Origin: Acidobacteriota bacterium
GTDB taxonomy: Bacteria; Acidobacteriota; Terriglobia; UBA7540
Assembly (NCBI GenBank): GCA_021789565.1
Contig: JAJYJL010000074.1
Location: 1 to 13,176 of the forward strand
Direction: 5' to 3'
DNA: 13,176 nt
The translations under genes and the position numbers were made by a program. Below the pieces are notes generated by a model. That model did no database searches, had not been told where the DNA came from, and was given only the letters and a program-made list of their open reading frames with translations. Shown one piece after another: positions 7,945 through 13,176 of the stretch. Within the stretch, counting starts at the first letter, position 1. Every line of letters begins with the position of its first letter.

Positions 7945-8289
7945 CTAAATCAGGAAGCTTTCGTGGCGGACATAGAGTTTGGGAGGAGACAGACTGGCGG
8001 AAGGCAGATCGGAACGACCAGCCCGACTTCCTGGACAAGAAACCGAAAACGGCTCGGCAAACACGGCTGGGGCCGCGACAATAGTTGGTGGAGTAACCTT
8101 GAAGGGAGCGCTCGCCGCGAGAGATGGAATGGATGGTGTGTCCAGGCGGCAGCACGTGCCAGGCTTCATGCCGGTGGCCGCGTCGCAGGACCCGCAGCAG
8201 GCATTCATGGGATTGACGCTGGCATCCAGAACGCAGACACCCGCCATCAATTGGGTTAGAAGAACGGCGGCTGCGATCCATCGCTGCAT
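7945..8289 (-). CDS. small exported Cys-rich protein, first gene of the copper operon
   Basis: 114 residues from the chosen start. A signal peptide is visible (hydrophobic run about 4-18, MAGVCVLDA region). The mature part has the pattern CC-x2-C-x10-CC (C31, C32, C35, C46, C47) plus C85, then a Pro/Ala/Ser-rich low-complexity stretch and a conserved-looking tail PPKLYVRHESFLI. Small exported proteins with such Cys clusters are common at the head of metal-efflux operons; binding of Cu(I) or another thiophilic metal is likely but inferred. In-frame ATGs also occur at 8328 and 8310, but the predicted promoter's -10 box overlaps the one at 8310 and its -35 lies just above 8328, so only the ATG at 8289-8287 lies inside the transcript; the leader would be about a dozen bases with a weak GAG as ribosome site. 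A gap of 146 bases separates it from the PH-like gene. Confidence 0.65.
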   Translation of the reverse strand: MQRWIAAAVLLTQLMAGVCVLDASVNPMNACCGSCDAATGMKPGTCCRLDTPSIPSLAASAPFKVTPPTIVAAPAVFAEPFSVSCPGSRAGRSDLPSASLSPPKLYVRHESFLI

Positions 8290-8308
8290 AGTAACTCGAT
8301 TCGAATGC

Positions 8309-8338
8309 ATTTTAGCAATACGTGCCATGGTCCGACAA
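8309..8338 (-). promoter_or_regulatory. sigma70-type promoter of the copper operon
   Basis: Minus strand: -35 TTGTCG (8338-8333, 4 of 6), 18-base spacer, -10 TAAAAT (8314-8309, 5 of 6) preceded by TGC, an extended -10. The transcript should begin near 8302, about 12 bases before the start codon of the Cys-rich gene. An 8-base palindrome ATTCGAAT (8299-8306) spans the predicted start point. This promoter probably drives the whole operon. Confidence 0.6.
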
Positions 8339-8366
8339 GGGATATTCGATCTTGTTGTAACACCTC

Positions 8367-8378
8367 GGTCCTTTGACC
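8367..8378. promoter_or_regulatory. small dyad upstream of the operon promoter
   Basis: GGTC-CTTT-GACC forms a perfect 4-bp dyad with outer matches (CAC ... GTG) giving a partly symmetric 24-base element about 30 bases upstream of the -35 box. The position would suit an activator. The symmetry is short and may be chance. Confidence 0.2.
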
Positions 8379-8413
8379 TCTGTGACTTCCTTTACATTCG
8401 CGCAGAGCGCAAC

Positions 8414-8440
8414 AAAAAAACGGGGATACCAATATCGCCC
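8414..8440 (-). terminator. intrinsic terminator for the GH20-like transcription unit
   Basis: On the minus strand GGG-C-GATA, loop TTGG, TATC-CCC, then G and seven Ts. The stem is 7 bp with one bulged C. It lies about 260 bases after the stop of the GH20-like gene and about 75 bases before the promoter of the copper operon, so it would insulate the two units. Confidence 0.5.
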
Positions 8441-8698
8441 TTCCGGTGCGTTCCCACAATGGCCTGAGGCTGCGATTTCAATGGCCAAAAAGATGGATAA
8501 GAACAATACAATGAAGAGGATAGCTTCGGGGCGATCCGGACCTGAAAAGGCTGGCGGCGGTCCAACTCCATCCTGCGGCACCCTGGTTCGCGCCGAGGGA
8601 AGGCTACCGATAATGGGCGAGACCATGCCTGAGATGCTGTTGCGGGACCAACGAACCGTTCCAGTCTATCTCCGAGGCCAGCAGGATATTGATTCAAG

Positions 8699-11050
8699 CT
8701 AAAGGTCGCGATTGACTCCCTGGCTGTGGAGAGTGGACGTATCCATCCAATCGAATTTATCTTCGCGGGCGGGAAGGTGATGCGCGGCCGCATAACGGTT
8801 CCGTACTTCCTGAACTTGACGAAACCATTCACCGAAAGGCAGAGAGAACTCGCGGTCAATCATGTAACCCAACCCGGATTGGCGGCGGCGGGCCATCTCA
8901 CTGGTTGCAACCGAGACGAAGTCCTGCGGGTCACGCGCCACGTGGCGTCCGTTAGCTTCCCGGACCCGTGGAAATATGCTTTTGTACCAGATATTGGTGG
9001 CGTCATGCAGCACCTGGTTGCGCCCATCGCGGATGGCTTTTGCTGTATCCAGCGCACCGTCAAGCTCGCTGACGGCGTCCTGATAGTGCAATTTTTCGGC
9101 TTGCCTCTGGGCATTTTCAAGATGGGTGCTGATTTCTTCCAACCCTTGCAGCATCTTCAGGTTCTGCCGGCAGATTTCAGCAAGGGAGAGATAAACTTCC
9201 AGATTGTACCGGTTGAACTGGACCGAAGGAAGCTTGCTGTAGAGCAGGTTCAATAACTCGTCATTTTCACCAAGAAATTTGTTGGCCAGTTGCATGCGGC
9301 GCGCATTTTCCTTGCTCCAGTCGCTGCCAAGATGGAGATAGCCCGCAGAGGGCACGGGCGGCAGCGGAAGCGTCTCGATGTGAGGCACAAACGGCCCGAT
9401 CCCGTAAGAGTAGCCGAAAATCAACGGCAATTGGTCGGAAGCCTTGCTGTCCCAACTGCTGGCAAAGAATTGCGCCTGCGTGCTCAGCAACTGGTAGAGG
9501 CGGCCCATCCCGTTCGAGCCCTTTCCGTAGAAAAGCCGGTAGAAATCATGTTCCACTTCCTGCGGAGCAGGCGACCCCGGATGCCAGGCGGCCGCGGCGC
9601 CGACGGCGTATCCAAGCCAGTAGGTTTCCGGGTGTGGCCCCAGGTCGCCCCAAGCATAAATATCCACCCCGATCACATCAGCTTCCTGGCGGCCCGAGGT
9701 GTACGAAATCTCATTAAAGACCTGGGTGCCCTGACCCTCGGTCTGGACGTGTGGGTGCACCTGCTCGTTGGGCGAGAGGACAAAATAACTTGGAAACAAC
9801 GGCCGGTCCGGCAGGGAATTGATATAAATCATCTGCTGGATGCCGCGCGCGCGAAACGCTTTGTTATAGGCAGGACTGTAGATTTCCCCGTTGATCAGCC
9901 ACGATGGCAGAAGGGGGATATCCTCAGCTTGCAGCGGGTCTTCACCCCAGAAGATCACCTTGCGGCCATGGTCGTGCAGATAGCCGGCCGTCTTTTTGGT
10001 AAAGTCAACGTCCAGCTTGCTGGGGCTGCCAAGTTTTTTTGCGGCCTCCGCGGAGTGGCACTGGGCGTTGTCCGCTTTTCCGATGAACCAGGCCTCATCC
10101 GTTGAAAGGTGAAAATACTTCACGCCTTTGTTGGCGTTCATCAGGTCCTGGTAAAGCCCTTCCAGCAGTTTGTACGTCTCCGGGTTGCTGGAGCACATCT
10201 GGAAAGCGTTGTCCGGGAACTCCCGAAGCTTCTTGTATTCCTGCCGTTCCAGGATCCAGTTGACGTGGGCCGGCCCGTCCACATACGGGATCACCTGAAC
10301 GTGATAGCGCAATCCGTAATCGGTTAAATCCTGCAGTTGGGCTGGAGAAAGCGCGTACGGGTCAACCAATGCCGGCGCGCTGGCATATTCGAAATGGCCG
10401 TTCAACCGAAGCGCGAACCCGTTGAGCTTGAAAAACGCTGCCCGCCGGATGGCCTGCTTCAAAACCTCAGGGCGGTCCAGGTGCATCTGCTCATCCCAGA
10501 AAACCTCGCGCAGCCGCACGTCCGGCCAGTCTGTGATGGATGCTTCCGGCAGCCAATTCTTTCCCTCCGCGCCTTTCACCAACTGTACGAGCGTTTCAAC
10601 GCCGTAAAACAGTCCTGCAGGGGCATTGGCCGTAATCCCGATGCCACCCGAGCCAATTTCCAGCTTGTAGGCCTGCTCTTCGAGAGATTGCCTGTCCTTG
10701 TCCGTGGCTTCGCCGATCTCGACCGAGCCCGGTTGCATCTCAAGCGTGATGGCTTTGCCCTTGCCGCGTGTTTCCAGCGTGATCCCGTGGCGCTTTTCGA
10801 GCCCTTCTTTCAGACTCTCCACGGCAACGTCGCCGGCCTTCACACCCTTGCCCAGTTCCAGGCGCCAGCCGCTGCCGATTTCAAAATCCCCGCCCTTCAA
10901 CTCCACTTTTTGGGGCACAGGGATGACATTGTAACCACGCTCAAAAAGCGATGATTCTGCCGCCACGGCCAGGGATTCCGTTCCAAGAACACACACAACA
11001 GCAAGGGCCATAACGAAAAGGACCCTGCGCACGCTCAAAGACTCTTTCAT
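8699..11050 (-). CDS. secreted divergent GH20-like glycoside hydrolase (beta-N-acetylhexosaminidase-like), complete copy
   Basis: 783 residues. Signal peptide at about 1-31 (KESLSVRRV then a hydrophobic run, ending AVAAES). A GH20b-like N-terminal domain follows (about 40-160: NVIPVPQKVELKGG ... ANAPAGLFYGVETLVQLV), then the catalytic barrel from ITDWPDVRLREVFWDE (R171, D176) through IPYVDGPAHV (about 254-263) to HLSTDEAWF with the Asp-Glu pair D318-E319. GH20 enzymes normally read HxGGDE and PEIDMPGH; here GG is replaced by ST and the Glu/Gly of the second motif by Tyr/Ala, so activity on N-acetylhexosamines is likely but specificity may differ. Beyond about residue 500 a helical extension of roughly 280 residues makes it longer than simple GH20 enzymes. 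The ATG at 11050-11048 was chosen because the signal peptide follows directly and a GGTGGG is just upstream; the frame is open to 11176 but overlaps the upstream gene. It sits 86 bases after its paralog, probably in one transcript. Confidence 0.8.
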   Translation of the reverse strand: MKESLSVRRVLFVMALAVVCVLGTESLAVAAESSLFERGYNVIPVPQKVELKGGDFEIGSGWRLELGKGVKAGDVAVESLKEGLEKRHGITLETRGKGKAITLEMQPGSVEIGEATDKDRQSLEEQAYKLEIGSGGIGITANAPAGLFYGVETLVQLVKGAEGKNWLPEASITDWPDVRLREVFWDEQMHLDRPEVLKQAIRRAAFFKLNGFALRLNGHFEYASAPALVDPYALSPAQLQDLTDYGLRYHVQVIPYVDGPAHVNWILERQEYKKLREFPDNAFQMCSSNPETYKLLEGLYQDLMNANKGVKYFHLSTDEAWFIGKADNAQCHSAEAAKKLGSPSKLDVDFTKKTAGYLHDHGRKVIFWGEDPLQAEDIPLLPSWLINGEIYSPAYNKAFRARGIQQMIYINSLPDRPLFPSYFVLSPNEQVHPHVQTEGQGTQVFNEISYTSGRQEADVIGVDIYAWGDLGPHPETYWLGYAVGAAAAWHPGSPAPQEVEHDFYRLFYGKGSNGMGRLYQLLSTQAQFFASSWDSKASDQLPLIFGYSYGIGPFVPHIETLPLPPVPSAGYLHLGSDWSKENARRMQLANKFLGENDELLNLLYSKLPSVQFNRYNLEVYLSLAEICRQNLKMLQGLEEISTHLENAQRQAEKLHYQDAVSELDGALDTAKAIRDGRNQVLHDATNIWYKSIFPRVREANGRHVARDPQDFVSVATSEMARRRQSGLGYMIDREFSLPFGEWFRQVQEVRNRYAAAHHLPAREDKFDWMDTSTLHSQGVNRDL
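10521..10555. repeat. near-identical DNA tract shared by the two GH20-like genes
   Basis: This 35-base tract recurs at 12980-13014 with a single mismatch, in the codons for the ITDWPD region. It is one of several matching tracts between the paralogs, about 2.46 kb apart in direct orientation, and reflects gene duplication rather than a mobile repeat. Confidence 0.6.
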
Positions 11051-11136
11051 CAAACCCACCAGGCCTTTCGTCGGAACTTCACAAAGCCAGGCACCGCCAC
11101 CACCGGATAGCCGGCCGTAGCGGCAGGAACCCGCGC

Positions 11137-13176
11137 TCAGTAATGATATCTCTGACGCAAAGTGGAAGGTCCCCACTTCCAGACAGGATCGCCCTCAACC
11201 ACGGCGTTCGTGTCTTTCCAGTTGAAATCATTCGCTCGGGCCGCCAGTCCGTGGGCCGTGGCATACTCGTTGCGGACCGCCAGCACCTGACCATACCATT
11301 CGCCCAGCGGCAAAATCAGTTCCCGGTAAACCAGGTAGCTCATGTCCACCGTCCGCATCGGCAGATGGTCTTTCACGTCATCCACTCCGGCCAGATACTT
11401 CCGCCCGTTCGCTTCCGCCACACGCGGGTGCCAGCTCTGGTACCACGTGTCCACCGCATTGTGGTAGGCCACGTTCCGCTGGTCGCGGATCCTCTCCACC
11501 GTGTCCAGCGCCTGGTCCAGCGCAGCTACAGCCGGCCCGAATTCCACATCCGCCGCCGCGTCCTGCGCTCGCTTCAGCGCCTCATCCACACTATTCATCT
11601 CCCGGATCATCTCCAGGTTCTGCCGGTAGAGATCCGCAATCGACAGGTACACCTGCAAGTTATATTTCTGGAACTGCACCGATATCAGGTTCCTGTGCAG
11701 CAGGTCCAGCAGTTCATCGTTGGCCGGCATGGCATCCTCTGCCATCTTCACCCGCCGGGCGTTCGCTTTGCCCCAGTTGTAACCCAGCCGCAAGTACTTA
11801 CCCTGCGGCACCGGCGGCAACGGCAACACCTGGTCATGCGCCGGATGCCGCGGATTGAAAATCGCATACGAGCTGCCGAAAATCGGCTTGCGGGCCGACG
11901 AAGGTTCGCGGTCCCAACTGCTGTCCCAGAACTCCGCCTGCGTGCTCATCAGTTGATAGAGCCGGCCGATGTTCTGGCCGCCCTGGCCGTAGAAGAGGTG
12001 GTAAAAACTCTCGCGGGCTTCGGCGGGCGCCGGCGAACCCGGGTGCCATGCCCAGCTCGGCCCCGTTGCGTATCCCAGCCAGAACGTTTCCGGATGCAGG
12101 CCTTCGTCGCCCCAGCCGGCAACAAAGGCTCCGATGAGATCAGCATTCTGACGTGATGAATCAAAGGAAATGTGCCGGTACATCTCTTCAAGACGATCGC
12201 CGATCCGAATAGGATTAAAGAGTTTTGAGGGAGGCAACTCATAGTAGTTGGGGAAAAAGGGCTCCACTCCCTCGGTGGAAGTGTAAATCATCTGCTTGAT
12301 GCCGTGCGCTTTGAAGGCGCGGTCAAATTCAGGCCCATAGACTTCGCCATTCACCAGGTAGGACGGCAACGATGGAATGTCGCCCGGCACCAGCGGATAC
12401 TCTCCCCAGAAAATCACCTTCCGCCCGTGCTCGTGCAGATACCCTGCAGCTTTATCCAGAAATTGCGCTTCCACTTTGCCCACGCTGCCCAGCTTCTTCG
12501 CCAGTTGCCCCTCTTTGCATTGTGCGTTGTCCGCCATGCCAACGTAGTAGGCTTCGTCAGTGGAGAGCACAAAGTACTTCACGCCCTTGTTGGCGTTCAG
12601 CAGGTCCTGGTACATGCCTTCCAGCAGCTTGTACGAGTCCGGGTTGGTCGTGCACAGCTCATAGTTGCTGTCCGGAAACTCCCGCAAACTTGCATATTCC
12701 GGATGCTTCAGGATGAAGGCAATGTGCGCTGGCCCGTCCAGGTACGGAATCAACTGCACGTGATACTTCAGCCCGTAATCCGTCAGCTCCTGCAACTGCG
12801 CGGGCGACAGCGCATACGGATTCACCAGCGCCGGCGCGCTTTGGTATTGAAAATGGTCATTAAGCTTGATAGAAAATCCGTTGATCTTGTAAAACGCCGC
12901 CTGCCTCAGCGCCCGTTTTAACACCTCAAACCTTTCCAGATGGTGGTTGTCGTCCCAGTAGATGTTCCGCTGCTCCAGGTCCGGCCAGTCTGTGATGGAC
13001 GCTTCCGGCAGCCATAGCTTCCCTTCCGCATGCTTCACCAGTTGAACCAGCGTCTCGACGCCGTAAAAAAGGCCCGTCGGAGCATTGGCCGTGATTTTGA
13101 TTCCGCTGCTGGCCAGCTCCATGCTGTAGGCCTGCTTTTCGAGCGCCTGCTTGTTTTTGTCCGTTGCCTGCCCGAT
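11137..13176 (-). CDS. secreted divergent GH20-like glycoside hydrolase, upstream paralog, N-terminus outside window
   Basis: 679 residues are visible; the frame stays open to the window edge, and the first 18 visible residues (IGQATDKNKQALEKQAYS) align with residues 112-129 of the downstream paralog, so about 110 residues including any signal peptide are missing. The internal ATG at 13122 is therefore not the start. The visible part covers the end of the GH20b-like domain, the barrel (ITDWPDLEQRNIYWDD, IPYLDGPAHI, VLSTDEAYYV with catalytic pair encoded at 12558-12553) and the helical C-terminal extension, ending WGPSTLRQRYHY. By eye the barrel is clearly more than half identical to the neighbour and the C-terminal part less. 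The His that precedes the DE motif in the downstream copy and in GH20 generally is Val here. The two copies probably act on related glycans outside the cytoplasm with different fine specificity (inference). Confidence 0.78.
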   Translation of the reverse strand: MGQATDKNKQALEKQAYSMELASSGIKITANAPTGLFYGVETLVQLVKHAEGKLWLPEASITDWPDLEQRNIYWDDNHHLERFEVLKRALRQAAFYKINGFSIKLNDHFQYQSAPALVNPYALSPAQLQELTDYGLKYHVQLIPYLDGPAHIAFILKHPEYASLREFPDSNYELCTTNPDSYKLLEGMYQDLLNANKGVKYFVLSTDEAYYVGMADNAQCKEGQLAKKLGSVGKVEAQFLDKAAGYLHEHGRKVIFWGEYPLVPGDIPSLPSYLVNGEVYGPEFDRAFKAHGIKQMIYTSTEGVEPFFPNYYELPPSKLFNPIRIGDRLEEMYRHISFDSSRQNADLIGAFVAGWGDEGLHPETFWLGYATGPSWAWHPGSPAPAEARESFYHLFYGQGGQNIGRLYQLMSTQAEFWDSSWDREPSSARKPIFGSSYAIFNPRHPAHDQVLPLPPVPQGKYLRLGYNWGKANARRVKMAEDAMPANDELLDLLHRNLISVQFQKYNLQVYLSIADLYRQNLEMIREMNSVDEALKRAQDAAADVEFGPAVAALDQALDTVERIRDQRNVAYHNAVDTWYQSWHPRVAEANGRKYLAGVDDVKDHLPMRTVDMSYLVYRELILPLGEWYGQVLAVRNEYATAHGLAARANDFNWKDTNAVVEGDPVWKWGPSTLRQRYHY

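Larger units (their letters stand above)
8290..8698. other. 409-base intergenic region between GH20-like unit and copper operon
   Basis: I see no convincing gene here. It holds the terminator at 8414-8440, a small dyad at 8367-8378 and the operon promoter at 8309-8338. A minus-strand frame at 8626-8312 (104 codons) encodes a hydrophobic stretch of about 20 residues, but it has no ribosome site, reads through the terminator and runs over the promoter, so it is probably not a gene. The rest (about 8441-8698) shows only an 8-base direct repeat CAATGGCC at 8457 and 8479. Confidence 0.6.

Noticed and set aside
8312..8626. Minus-strand frame of 104 codons with a hydrophobic stretch
   Set aside because: No ribosome site, it crosses the predicted terminator and promoter, and the frame has no recognisable family.
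7799..8698. Search for known copper regulator sites (CueR, CsoR, CopY/BlaI, CusR patterns)
   Set aside because: No stretch matched these patterns well enough to report.
11143..12156. Plus-strand open frame of 337 codons opposite the GH20-like paralog
   Set aside because: Antisense to a conserved coding region, rich in Arg/Val/His/Gln without domain pattern; shadow frame.

Overview
The window reads as part of a chromosome of a moderately GC-rich, Gram-negative (two-membrane) bacterium. The evidence is a complete inner-membrane/periplasm/outer-membrane efflux complex and several exported proteins. The style of the locus (a Cu/Ag RND operon with extra small exported proteins, next to large secreted GH20-like enzymes) suggests a soil-type Acidobacteriota. 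That placement is an inference from gene style, not from a marker gene. All supported genes lie on the minus strand, so transcription runs from high to low coordinates. No RNA genes, insertion sequences or CRISPR arrays were seen.

Right part (13176 to 8699): two tandem paralogous secreted proteins of a divergent GH20 (beta-N-acetylhexosaminidase-like) family. The upstream copy is cut by the window edge and lacks its N-terminus; the downstream copy is complete with a signal peptide. Both keep the Asp-Glu catalytic pair but in a non-standard motif (STDE rather than GGDE), and both carry a long helical C-terminal extension.

Spacer (8698 to 8290): a hairpin followed by a T-run on the minus strand (8414-8440) looks like an intrinsic terminator. 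It is followed by a good sigma70-type promoter with an extended -10 (8309-8338). Together they separate the GH20-like unit from the next operon, and the promoter position decides the start of the first operon gene.

Left part (8289 to 99): a six-gene apparent operon for copper/silver handling. In order: a small exported Cys-rich protein; an exported protein made of two tandem PH/GRAM-like repeats (unrecognised); a TolC-family outer-membrane channel (CusC-like); a CusB-like membrane fusion protein with a fused Met-rich YtkA-like domain; a CusA-like RND pump that keeps all three substrate methionines of E. coli CusA; and a NosL-like Cys-rich membrane-anchored metal-binding protein. The core genes are tightly packed (4-base ATGA overlap between the PH-like gene and TolC; one base between cusB and cusA). 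The likely logic is that small Cys/Met-rich proteins or domains capture Cu(I)/Ag(I) in the periplasm and pass it to a proton-driven CusCBA-type pump. The most novel parts are the double PH-like protein coupled to the outer-membrane channel, the Cys-rich first gene, and the relocation of the Met cluster of the fusion protein to its C-terminus. The 146-base leader before the PH-like gene holds a perfect 12-base palindrome and a 9-bp inverted repeat.
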